In this document: positions 8,312-17,318 of the stretch, one piece after another
How positions within the stretch are numbered: position 1 is the stretch's first letter
How the letters are laid out: each line of letters begins with the position of its first letter
Assembly (NCBI GenBank): GCA_963814955.1
Contig: CAWFEX010000006.1
Span: 186,001 to 250,000 of the forward strand
Source of the DNA: DATCJA01 sp963814955
GTDB lineage: Bacteria > Acidobacteriota > Vicinamibacteria > Vicinamibacterales > UBA2999
Direction of reading: 5' to 3'
Length of the DNA: 64,000 nucleotides
Translations under genes and position numbers: made by a program
The notes under the pieces: model-generated
The model's database searches: none
Told to the model about the DNA's origin: nothing
The model's input: only the letters and a program-made list of their open reading frames with translations

Positions 8312-10114
8312 ATGGCTGAAATCAGCGTCTCCAGACGTGATTTCCTGAAATCGGGGGCAGTCGGACTCGCGGGCACCGTCGGCGCAGTTGGGTGCCGTGC
8401 GTCGGCAGGTGGTTCGGCGCCGGCCACCGGTAGTTCGGCGCAGGTCCCGAGTTTGCGAGCGGCCACACCGGCAGAATTGCAGAACCTGGTCGGCGACGGA
8501 CGCAAGCGCCGCATCCTCCTGCGCGGCGGCGTCGTGCTCAGCCTCGATGCCAAGGTCGGCGATTTCGTCAGCGCCGACGTGCTGATCGACGGCAAGACCA
8601 TCGCCGCCGTGGCTCCGGACATTTCCGCCGGCGATGCCGAAGTGGTGGACTGCTCGGGGACGATTGTGATGCCCGGGTTCATCACCACGCACAATCACCA
8701 GTACGAAGCCATCCTGCGGAGCCTCATCCCCGACGGCATATTGGCGGGAGCGTGGCCGCTCGAAACCTACGGCTCGGTCGTCCAGAACATCTGGACGGCG
8801 GGACGAATCGTCGCGCCCGGCAACCCGGGCACCGTCATCTGGGATCTGGGGCGGGTGCCATACGATCCCGAGGACTGCTACACGGCGCAGCTGCTCTCAT
8901 GTCTGAGCCAGATCACCGAGGGCGTCACGTGTGGAACGGACACCTCGCAGGCGAACCACACGCCGGCCCACACCGACGCGATGATCCGCGGAATGATGGA
9001 CTCGGGACGCCGGATGGTATTCGACTACAGCGGCGGCATCGACCGCAGTGCCGACGGCTTCGCGTACGAAGTTCCCGGCGCCATGGGTGACACCACGAAG
9101 GGAATCGGCCGAATCGCCACCAAGCACTTCAACTCGAAGGATCAACTGCTCACGCTTGGCTTCGGCGGAGGACCAGGTCCGGCGTTCCCCGGCGCTCCTT
9201 ACACCGGGTGGCAGCTCGGCCGCTCGTTTGGCGCCCTGATCAACAACCACAACGTCGGCAACCCGAAGCTGGTCATCGAGGCGGCCGCCGACGGGCGGCA
9301 CGGCATGGACTGGTCCGACATCACGTTCGTCCACGCCACCCGATGGCAGGACGAGCCGTATGCGCAAGTTGGTCCCAGTTCAGCCGCGTATCCGGCCCAC
9401 GCTCGCTCCAGGGCCTGGGAGATCGTGCGCGACCGGGGCGCACACGTCTCGATCGCCAATCTGATCGAGATGCAGATGCGGCACGGGATGCCTCCGCTGC
9501 AGGAGGCACTGAACCACGGCATCCTGCCGAGCCTCAGTCCCGATGTCGACACGAACATGACCACGGATCCGTTCTCGCTGATGCGTGGTGCTTACTGCCT
9601 GCAGCGCGCGCTGGCCAACAACCTTGCATTGAGGGAGAGCAATCCCGGGAACCTGCCGGTTCCCCAGCTGCTCACGTCACGCCAGGTGATCGAGATGGCC
9701 ACCATCGCCGGGGCGGCGGCAAACCGTCTGCTCGACAAGGTCGGGACGCTCACGCCCGGCAAGGAAGCCGATATCGTCGTACTCGACGCACGAAATATCA
9801 ACATCTGGCCCATGAACAACGTGCCGGGCACGATTGTGACGATGATGAATCCGCGGCACGTTCGCGACGTGATGATCGCAGGAAAGGTCGTGTACTGGAA
9901 AGGTGCGCTCGTCGGGTGGGACGTCCAGCGCCTGCTTCGTCAGGCGGAGCAGGCGCGCGATCGGGTGCTGGCTCGAATCAACGGGCCGGCGAAGATCGGC
10001 ACGCTGCCCGCCGGCAACAACAGCGCGAGCAACCCGTATCGACCGAACTTTCTCGGCGACTGCTGTCACAAGGGAACCAACACCGCCGCTCCTGAATATG
10101 TATTGCGACCTTGA
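8312..10114 (+). CDS. Exported amidohydrolase-family protein (Tat signal)
   Basis: A 600-residue metal-dependent hydrolase. The N-terminus SRRDFLKSGAVGLAG is a twin-arginine signal followed by a cysteine (about residue 28), so it may be a Tat-exported lipoprotein. The amidohydrolase fold shows the HNH metal motif (TTHNHQYEA, about residue 130), a later histidine (FVHATRW, about residue 340) and the catalytic aspartate in LSPDVDTN (about residue 413). The C-terminal composite beta domain (LTPGKEADIVVLD) is typical of the cytosine-deaminase/TRZ-ATZ subgroup. The substrate cannot be told. An AAGGAG ribosome binding site precedes the ATG. Confidence 0.8.
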   Translation: MAEISVSRRDFLKSGAVGLAGTVGAVGCRASAGGSAPATGSSAQVPSLRAATPAELQNLVGDGRKRRILLRGGVVLSLDAKVGDFVSADVLIDGKTIAAVAPDISAGDAEVVDCSGTIVMPGFITTHNHQYEAILRSLIPDGILAGAWPLETYGSVVQNIWTAGRIVAPGNPGTVIWDLGRVPYDPEDCYTAQLLSCLSQITEGVTCGTDTSQANHTPAHTDAMIRGMMDSGRRMVFDYSGGIDRSADGFAYEVPGAMGDTTKGIGRIATKHFNSKDQLLTLGFGGGPGPAFPGAPYTGWQLGRSFGALINNHNVGNPKLVIEAAADGRHGMDWSDITFVHATRWQDEPYAQVGPSSAAYPAHARSRAWEIVRDRGAHVSIANLIEMQMRHGMPPLQEALNHGILPSLSPDVDTNMTTDPFSLMRGAYCLQRALANNLALRESNPGNLPVPQLLTSRQVIEMATIAGAAANRLLDKVGTLTPGKEADIVVLDARNINIWPMNNVPGTIVTMMNPRHVRDVMIAGKVVYWKGALVGWDVQRLLRQAEQARDRVLARINGPAKIGTLPAGNNSASNPYRPNFLGDCCHKGTNTAAPEYVLRP

Positions 10115-10147
10115 CCTTGAATTTGTGAAATCCGTCCCGGTGATTCA

Positions 10148-10930
10148 GTGATTAGATTTGGGTTCGCGTTCTGCGTTCTCCTGATCCCCGGCAGCGTTGC
10201 CGGCGCAGCCGCGGACGATCAAAACGCCCGTTCGACCGTTCAATCGCAGCCGCGCCCGGCGCCTGACTTCCTGTTCGGGGAGCCGCGAGCGTCGATCGGG
10301 ATTCGCGCGAGCTGGGTGTTTGCCCGCGCCGGTAGCGACCTGTTCGACTTCATTCAGAACCAGCTTACGATCGACAAAGGGGACTTCGACGCCCCCGCCG
10401 TCGCAATCGACGCGGGGTTTGCTGTGTCGCCGCGTGTGGACGTGCTCGTCGGCTTCGAGTTCAGTAATGCTCGCACCTCGTCCGAGTACCGCGAGTTCGT
10501 TGACAACAACCGGCAGCCGATCACGCAGGACACCGAGCTGCGCGAAGCCAATGTGAGCGGAAGCGTCAGGATCGCGCTGACGCCGAGGGGTCGCAGCGTC
10601 GGCCGGCTGGCCTGGATCCCCAGACGGGCGACGCCGTACCTCGGGGCTGGCGGAGGCTACCTGTGGTACCGTTTGCGGCAGCAGGGCGATTTCGTCGACG
10701 TCTTCAACCCGCGACGGCCGGTTTTCAGAGACACCCTCACGTCGGAGGGATGGACGCCGAGCGCTCATGTTTTCGGCGGCGTGGATATCAGGCTCTACCG
10801 GAGATTGTTTGCCACGGTCGAGGGGCGCTATCTGTGGGCGTCGGCGCAGCTCGAGCGGAGTTTCGAAGGATTCGATCCCATCGACCTTGCAGGCGCGCGG
10901 TTTGCGACCGGAATCAACGTGCTGTTCTGA
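10148..10930 (+). CDS. Predicted outer-membrane beta-barrel protein
   Basis: 260 residues with an N-terminal signal peptide (hydrophobic to about residue 20, AGAAA cleavage region). The mature part alternates short hydrophobic strands and ends in phenylalanine (GINVLF), as outer-membrane barrels do; Gly/Tyr-rich strands such as PYLGAGGGYLWYR support this. The start is GTG 10148 with no clear ribosome binding site, 33 bases after the amidohydrolase. No specific function can be assigned. Confidence 0.6.
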   Translation: MIRFGFAFCVLLIPGSVAGAAADDQNARSTVQSQPRPAPDFLFGEPRASIGIRASWVFARAGSDLFDFIQNQLTIDKGDFDAPAVAIDAGFAVSPRVDVLVGFEFSNARTSSEYREFVDNNRQPITQDTELREANVSGSVRIALTPRGRSVGRLAWIPRRATPYLGAGGGYLWYRLRQQGDFVDVFNPRRPVFRDTLTSEGWTPSAHVFGGVDIRLYRRLFATVEGRYLWASAQLERSFEGFDPIDLAGARFATGINVLF

Positions 10931-10952
10931 CCGCCGGGCAACGGAGGCAGCG

Positions 10953-12158
10953 ATGAAAACTGGATGGCTCGCTGGCGTGTGGTTCTTCCTGGCGATAATC
11001 CCAGCGCAGGCGCAGCAGGTCGATCCGCGATGGGCGCCGTGGCTTGGCTGCTGGCAGCTCGTAGACGAGAGCATCCGGCAGGCCGCTAGCCGGGATGCCG
11101 GCCGGTCGAATCCGGATGGGACATTCGTGTGTGTCGGTCCAGCGAACGAAGCTTCCGGCGTGAGCTTGAGCACGCGCATCGAGAATCAGTCGGTACTCGA
11201 GCAGACGATCGTGGCCGACGGAGCCCAGCATCCTGTTGAGGAAGCCGGTTGTCGCGGTGACCAGCGCGCAGACTGGTCTCAGAACGGGGAACGGTTGTTC
11301 TCCCACGCCGAGCTCATTTGCGCGGACGAGGCGCCACGAAAAGTTTCGGGCCTTGCCATGGTGTTAGACGGCACGTGGATCGACATTCAAGCCATCGAGA
11401 TCGGGGACCGCGAGCATATTCGCGTTCGCCGTTTTCGCCGGTCCTCTGACCAGGCGGGCGCCGCGCCGGCGCGCCGAGCGGCGTCGATCGCTCCGCGCCT
11501 GGGGGCCAGGACGTTTACGCTCGAGGATGTCAAAGAAACCTCTGCCCGGCTTTCGCCGCGCGTCGTCGAGGCAGCGCTTGTCGAGACCAATGCGAGCTTC
11601 GATTTGAACAGCAAGGCACTGATTGATCTGGACGAGGCGGGCGTATCCGACACTGTCATCGATCTCATGGTGGCGCTGTCGTTTCCGACACGCTTCATCG
11701 TGGATCGGACCCGACCTCAAACGACGTCGCCGTCAACCGTCTCTGGCTCGCTGGGTCCGTACTCGTTGTCGCCGTACGACGTATTCTGGGACAGCCCGTA
11801 CGTGCCGTACTACTATTCGCCGTTTGGATACGCGTACTGGGCTGGTTATGGCATGCCGTATTACCCCCTGGCTGGATTCGTCACGATCGATCGCGCAGCG
11901 CCGTTGCCGACCGAGTCCACTGGCGCCGCCCGTCTCGTGAACGGCGCCGGTTACACGCAGATTCGCCCGCGAGAGGCCGAGCCCGTCATTTCCTCCACCG
12001 ACTCGCGCAGCACTCGCTCGGGCGGTTCATCATCACCGGGCAGTTCGTCATCATCGGGCGGGTCTGCATCCGGCGATTCATCGGCCGGCGCCTCGTCAAG
12101 CGGGTATTCGAGCGGTGGATCGAGCAGCGACACCGGACGCACCGCGGAACCGCGATAG
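10953..12158 (+). CDS. Secreted protein of unknown function with Ser/Gly-rich tail
   Basis: 401 residues. A signal peptide (MKTGWLAGVWFFLAIIPAQA-QQ) is followed by a domain containing WLGCWQLV near residue 30. A helical segment near residue 190 (FTLEDVKETSARLSPRVVEA) looks like a repeat seen in secreted acidobacterial proteins. A Tyr/Pro-rich stretch follows, then about 60 residues of Ser/Gly low complexity. ATG 10953 follows GGAGGCAGCG. Together with the barrel upstream it suggests an envelope-associated pair. I do not recognise the family with certainty. Confidence 0.55.
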   Translation: MKTGWLAGVWFFLAIIPAQAQQVDPRWAPWLGCWQLVDESIRQAASRDAGRSNPDGTFVCVGPANEASGVSLSTRIENQSVLEQTIVADGAQHPVEEAGCRGDQRADWSQNGERLFSHAELICADEAPRKVSGLAMVLDGTWIDIQAIEIGDREHIRVRRFRRSSDQAGAAPARRAASIAPRLGARTFTLEDVKETSARLSPRVVEAALVETNASFDLNSKALIDLDEAGVSDTVIDLMVALSFPTRFIVDRTRPQTTSPSTVSGSLGPYSLSPYDVFWDSPYVPYYYSPFGYAYWAGYGMPYYPLAGFVTIDRAAPLPTESTGAARLVNGAGYTQIRPREAEPVISSTDSRSTRSGGSSSPGSSSSSGGSASGDSSAGASSSGYSSGGSSSDTGRTAEPR

Positions 12159-12197
12159 CAAGCGCAAAGGGCTAAGGAGCCCACAACGAGGACCACG

Positions 12198-13610
12198 ATG
12201 ATTGCCAAGACCGTTGTCGTTGCGGCAGGTTTTGCGGCGGTATTGATTGGTGCGCTGCCGGGCTCGACGTCCCTGTCCGCGCAGGCGCCGGCGACGCCGG
12301 CTCCTCAGCTCGCACCCGCGCCCTGGCGATTTGCCGGCGCCCGTCCATGCGTCAGGCCCGATGGCGGCGCCCTGCAGTGCCCGCCGGCTGGTGGCACCCG
12401 GGCCATCCGCGCGGGTCGGCTGTTCGACAGCATCTCCGGTCAGATGCTCACGAAGCAGATCATCCTTGTCGCTGGAGAGCGCATCACCGAAGTGGGACCG
12501 GACGGTCAGGTCCGGATTCCGCCGGGAACCCCCGTCATCGATCTCAGTGGCGCCACGGTGCTTCCCGGCCTGGTCGACGCCCACTCACACATGTACGACA
12601 CGCGAAGGCCCGGCATGACCGTGGAGCGGAGCGCGCTGATCGCCATCAACAACGCGCAGGCCACTCTGCGCGCCGGCTTCACGGCGGCACGCGACATGGG
12701 GTCGCACAACAACGGCTATGGCGACGTCGACATTCGCGACGCGATCAACCTCGGTGAGATTGACGGCCCCAGGTTTCAGGTTGCAGGCCGCGGCGTCAGA
12801 TGGCAGGAAAAACCTGGCGCCCCCGCCGATCCGCTCGACGCCATCGCCGTCCGATCCGTGGAGGACGCACGAGCCGCCATTCGTCAGCACGTCGATCACA
12901 AGGTCGACTGGATCAAGCTCTACCCCACCGGCGCGTACTCGTTTACGCCGACCGGCGAGGCGCAGTACGTCCTTACCTATCCGTTACCGGTGCTGCAGGC
13001 GCTCGTGAACGAAGCCCATCGGCTTGGTCGCAAGACTGCCTGCCACAGCTTCGGCGGCGAGGGGCTGCAGAACACGATCACCGCCGGTTGTGATGTCGTC
13101 GAACACGGCTACGGGCTGACGCAGCAGCAGCTCGACACGATGGTGAGCAAGCGCCTGGCCTACGATCCCACCTTCGTTCGCTACACCGAGCCTTACATGG
13201 ACGACAACGACGCCAAGAGCACGGGCGGGAAATTTCGCATGATCCCCATTTTCGAAAGAGCCGTGCGAATGGGCGCGGCCACCAAGGGGCTCAAAGTGAT
13301 GGTTGGCAGCGGCGCCGACGGCTCCACATTCGTGCACGGCACACAGGGCCTCGAGTTCGAGTGGCTGGCGAAACGGGCCGGCATGGGCTCAGTCAGGGCG
13401 ATTCAGGCAGGCACAATGGTGAACGCGGAGGTCATGGGGTGGCAGGGCGACATCGGGTCGATCACAAAGGGCAAGTTCGCGGACGTGGTCGCCGTCGCCG
13501 GTGATCCTATTGCCGACATTACGGAACTGCAGCGTGTGAAGTTCGTGATGAAGGGTGGAAAAGTCATCCGAAACGACTTCGCCCTTACGACGTCGAGCGG
13601 CACGCGGTAG
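12198..13610 (+). CDS. Exported amidohydrolase (imidazolonepropionase-like)
   Basis: 470 residues with a Sec signal peptide ending at LSAQA. Amidohydrolase motifs are the HSH metal pair (VDAHSHMYDTR, about residue 129), a conserved lysine segment (VDWIKLYPTG), two histidines (KTACHSFGG and VVEHGYGL), the aspartate in GSGADGS, and the C-terminal KFADVVAVAGDPIADI. This pattern is shared by secreted imidazolonepropionase-like and prolidase-like hydrolases; the substrate is unknown. It follows the unknown secreted gene by 39 bases in the same direction and converges on the PQQ dehydrogenase. Confidence 0.8.
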   Translation: MIAKTVVVAAGFAAVLIGALPGSTSLSAQAPATPAPQLAPAPWRFAGARPCVRPDGGALQCPPAGGTRAIRAGRLFDSISGQMLTKQIILVAGERITEVGPDGQVRIPPGTPVIDLSGATVLPGLVDAHSHMYDTRRPGMTVERSALIAINNAQATLRAGFTAARDMGSHNNGYGDVDIRDAINLGEIDGPRFQVAGRGVRWQEKPGAPADPLDAIAVRSVEDARAAIRQHVDHKVDWIKLYPTGAYSFTPTGEAQYVLTYPLPVLQALVNEAHRLGRKTACHSFGGEGLQNTITAGCDVVEHGYGLTQQQLDTMVSKRLAYDPTFVRYTEPYMDDNDAKSTGGKFRMIPIFERAVRMGAATKGLKVMVGSGADGSTFVHGTQGLEFEWLAKRAGMGSVRAIQAGTMVNAEVMGWQGDIGSITKGKFADVVAVAGDPIADITELQRVKFVMKGGKVIRNDFALTTSSGTR

Positions 13611-13614
13611 TCGT

Positions 13615-15769
13615 CTATCGGGTGCCACGCTGCCCCAACGGTTCCCGGGGCGTGGGTGCGCGCTCTGACGCGAGCGCGGCGTTGGCCTGCGCGATCACAT
13701 AAGCGCGGACAGCCTCCGCTTTGTCCGCGTCGAGTACCTGCGCGAACGAGGCCATGCCGTTGGCCTTCATCACACCTCCGAGGACCACGGCTGCCCACGT
13801 CGCGCTCGAATTGAGCGCAGCGCTGTAGCGCAGGTCCGGAAGAATGCCGAAGTTCACCGCACCGACGGGACCGTGACACCGGCCACAGTAGTTCCGGTAC
13901 TCGGCCTCTCCGCGTGCGACTGTCTCCGCAGCGGCGGTCGCGGGTGGCGGCGCCAGTTGGCGAACGGGTCGCGGCTCCGGCGGAGGCAGGGTCGCTGCGC
14001 CTCCAAGCGCGTAGACGAGCAGACGGGAGATGTTCGGAAGGGAGTTTCCCTTGGCGTTGGCTTGCGCGCCGGACATCGCCCACGACCCGCCGGTACCGAC
14101 CACGATGGCGACGTATTGCACGTCTCCGACCATGTAAGAAACGGGCGGGGCGATGACACCCGTCTGCGTCTGAGTAGACCAGAGCCGCATACCGTTTTTG
14201 GCGTCCAGCGCCATGAACTCGCCGGTGCCGGTCCCCTGGAACACGAGGCCGCCCGCCGTGGACAACACACCGCCATTGGCCGCACCCTCGCGGTCGGCGC
14301 GCCATACCTCCCGCTGTCGAATCGGGTCCCACGCGATGAGCGGCCCGCCAACGCTGGCAAGCGTCGCTTGAAGCGCCGACGCCTGCGCGGAAGCATCGGC
14401 CAGAGCAGCTGCCCGGCGGATGCCCAGATTCGTTGTCAGTGGCGACGGCGTGAACGCGGCGTCATGCGCGAAGTTGTAGTTCTGTTTGTGAACCGGAATG
14501 TAGACGAGACCGGTATCGGGACTGAACGACATCGGATGCCAGGTGTGCGCGCCATTGGGACTTTGTAACGACGCGAAAGGTTGCCCGGTCTTGTAGAACC
14601 TGGCACCGGGAGTCTCCACCGGCCGGCCGGTCTTCATGTCCACATGGGTGGCCCAACTGATGTCGGTGAACTTCTCCGCCGAAATCAGCGCGCCGGTCTT
14701 TGCATCGAGCACGTAGAAAAAGCCGTTCTTTGGTGCCTGCATGACGACCCGGCGCACCTGGCCGTTCAACTGCAGGTCGGCCACGATGATGTGCTGCGTC
14801 GCGGTGTGGTCCCAGGTCTCGCCCGGCGAGGTCTGGTAATGCCAGACATAGGAACCGTCATCGGGGTCGAGTGCAACGATGGAGGCGAGAAAGAGGTTGT
14901 CGCCCTTCCCTTCGCTGCGGATCAGATGGTTCCACGGGGACCCGTTGCCGACGCCGACGTACAGCAAATCGAGCTCAGGATCGTAGGCCATCGAGTCCCA
15001 CACGGTGCCGCCGCCACCGAGCTTCCACCATTCGCCGCTCCAGGTCGTCGCGGCCATTTTCAGGATGGGATTCTCAAAGCCGTCGGCGGGATTGCCTGGC
15101 ACGGTGTAGAACCGCCACGCCAGCTCTCCGGTCTCGGCATCGTACGCGGACACGTACCCGCGTACGCCGAATTCGGCGCCACCATTACCGATGATGACTT
15201 TGCCTTTCACGACGCGCGGCGCGCCAGTGATCGTGTATGGCTTGGTGCGGTCGATCGTGTTGACGTCCCACAGCTCCCGGCCCGTGGCGGCGTCGAGAGC
15301 GATCAAGCGGCCATCGAAAGAACCGACAAAGACCTTCCCTCCCCACACGGCCACACCGCGATTGACGACGTCGCAGCAGGCGTTGACTGCCCATTCGCCC
15401 GGCACCTCCGGGTCGTAGGTCCACAATGGCTTGCCCGTGGCTGCGTCATAGGCCTTCACCTTGCTCCACGCCGTGGACACATACAGAACATCGTCGACGA
15501 CCAATGGCGTCGCTTCCTGACCGCGGCGACTGTCGAGATCCGCAAACCACGCCAAGGCGAGCTTCCCGACGTTGGTCGTGTCGATCTCGTCGAGGGGGCT
15601 GAACCGCTGCTCGCCATAAGTTCGCCCGTGCGACATCCATTGACCGGGCTCGTCGTCGGCCGCGGTGAGCCGGCCGCCATTGACGGCGCGCGGGGCCGCT
15701 CGAAGAGCGGCAGCCGATCGCGGCAAGAGCGGCGAGCGTCACCGCGAGCGCACGAAATTGCCGGACCAT
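13615..15769 (-). pseudogene. PQQ-dependent dehydrogenase with C-terminal cytochrome c; signal peptide out of frame
   Basis: An eight-bladed quinoprotein of the quinohaemoprotein alcohol dehydrogenase type. It has the Trp-docking repeats, the vicinal disulfide NACCDVV, a catalytic Asp in GETWDHT, and a C-terminal haem motif CGRCH about 115 residues from the end. The residue two after the catalytic Asp is Thr, which argues for Ca2+ rather than a lanthanide. The signal sequence (MVRQFRALAVTLAALAAIGC, start 15769 after GAAGGG) is one frame away from the mature domain; removing one base between about 15690 and 15745 restores about 717 residues. It may feed electrons to a respiratory cytochrome. 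Confidence 0.8.
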
Positions 15770-15979
15770 ATCGATATCCCTTCGTTGTGCGGCGGCCATT
15801 GTCCGCCGCACCAATCGAACGTCGCACGTCAGCGTCGTTTTCACGGCGATTCTACGCCTCTATGCTGGTTCCGCGAGAATCCGTCCGGATTCGTATAATG
15901 CGAACGAAGCGTGCTCAGAACTAACGGGTCTGAGGGTCTGAGCATCTCCGTGGGCCGCCGCTCTGGACGAGGTGTGATC

Positions 15980-16592
15980 GTGTCGCGAATGCTGGTAGCC
16001 GTATTGCTCGGGTTGTTCGGATTGTCTTCGCATCTCTCCGCCCAAAAATTCATAGGGATCGATGACGACCCGCAGCTTGGCGCGTCCGACGCCAAGGTCA
16101 CCATCATCGAGTTTGCCGATTTTCAGTGCCCGAACTGCCGCGCGTTCTGGCGAGACACGCTTGCCGCGTATCAAGAAGGAATACGTCGATACCGGGAAAG
16201 TCAGGATCGTCTTCAGAGACTTTCCGATCCAGGAAATCCATCCCGAAGCCACGATCACGGCGATTGCCGCTGAATGTGCCGACGATCAGGGAAAGTACTT
16301 CGAATTCCACGACAAGGTTTATCGGGAGCAGGACAGGCGCGGCCGCGACATCGTTCGCTACCGTGTCGACGAATTGAAGCGCTGGGGTGCCGACATCGGC
16401 CTCGATGTTGCGGCATTCAACGAATGCGTCGACAGCGAGCGATACAAAGACGAAGTCGCGAAGGACTACATGAACGGCACGGATGTCGGCATCAATGGCA
16501 CACCGGTCTTTTTCATCAACGGGCGCCTGATCGCCGGTGCGCAGTCCTTTGGCAACTTCCGGAAAGTGATCGAGGAAGAGCTGAAGAAGTAG
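15980..16592 (+). pseudogene. DsbA-like thioredoxin-fold protein, interrupted by one extra base
   Basis: A secreted thiol-disulfide protein of the DsbA/BdbD type. The signal peptide is followed by VTIIEFADFQCPNC (CPNC active site, about residue 52) in the first frame. The rest (VRIVFRDFPIQEIHPEA, then the cis-Pro loop GINGTPVFFINGRLIAGAQ) is in the next frame. An extra T in CTTGCC near 16161 explains the break; without it the protein is about 203 residues. GTG 15980 is chosen because GAGGTG stands five bases upstream. A TATAAT lies at 15894-15899 in the 210-base gap facing the PQQ dehydrogenase. Confidence 0.8.
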
Positions 16593-16657
16593 GCAGTAGG
16601 CGGTAGGCAGCAAACGGCGAAAAGGGCCGTCACTGTGACCTGCCTACTGTGAACTAC
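16589..16657. repeat. Hairpin repeat element, GTAGGCAG family
   Basis: Tandem copies of a GTAGGCAG-like word (16589-16610) face the complementary CTGCCTACTG (16640-16649). The element begins within the stop codon of the DsbA-like gene and fills the gap to the convergent YbaK-type gene. Confidence 0.6.
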
Positions 16658-17151
16658 GATTCGCAAACGACCCGCGCCTGGCCGGGGCGCACGCCAAAGG
16701 TTCCCACCACCGGCTTCACCATCTCGGCGAAATCGCTGTAGTGCATGCACAACGACTCAGTGTGGGTACCGGCGTTAAACACCATCTCCGGCTCTCCGAC
16801 GAAGCACCGTTCCACGAAGACCCGGTGACCGTACATCGTGCCGAAGGGCGGGGCGGCACCGACCTCGAAATCGGGGTACAGGTTCGCGATTTCGTCCTCC
16901 CGGGCGATGCGGAGGTTCTCGACACTGGCAAGGACGCGGAGCCGCTCCAGGTCTACCAGGTAATGGGCCGGCACCAGGGCCTGCACGGGGCTGCCGTCGG
17001 CTATGCAGATCACAACCTTCACCGCACAACGGCCGGGTGTGTGCGAAACCGCCGCCCTTTCCTGGGCGGTATAGGCTGGCGGATGCCGATACACTAGGTA
17101 TGGCATTCGCTCCCGTTTGAGTGCGGCGGCCAGAGACGCCGGTAAAGGCAT
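16654..17151 (-). CDS. YbaK/EbsC-type aminoacyl-tRNA deacylase
   Basis: 165 residues with the YbaK fold: N-terminal YLVYRHPPAYTAQERAAVSHTPG, the conserved lysine strand CAVKVVICIADG, and GAAPPFG near residue 120. Family members hydrolyse mischarged tRNAs (for example Cys- or Ala-tRNA(Pro)) in trans. The ATG at 17151 is chosen because a strong AGGAGG lies six bases upstream; a longer frame from 17214 has no such site. The gene is divergent from the large PFOR. Confidence 0.75.
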   Translation of the reverse strand: MPLPASLAAALKRERMPYLVYRHPPAYTAQERAAVSHTPGRCAVKVVICIADGSPVQALVPAHYLVDLERLRVLASVENLRIAREDEIANLYPDFEVGAAPPFGTMYGHRVFVERCFVGEPEMVFNAGTHTESLCMHYSDFAEMVKPVVGTFGVRPGQARVVCES

Positions 17152-17318
17152 AAAGACCCTCCTGGAGGCCCTCGGGAGGTGCACTAAATAGCACGGCTCG
17201 TCTACCGCGTCCATAGGTTCTTTTCAGCTAAAATGTGGCGGCTTCAGCCGTCGGCCCGGCGGTATGCTTGTCTGATCGCGAAAATCTTGCATCCGAGCCC
17301 TACTGGGGAGGTCGTGTG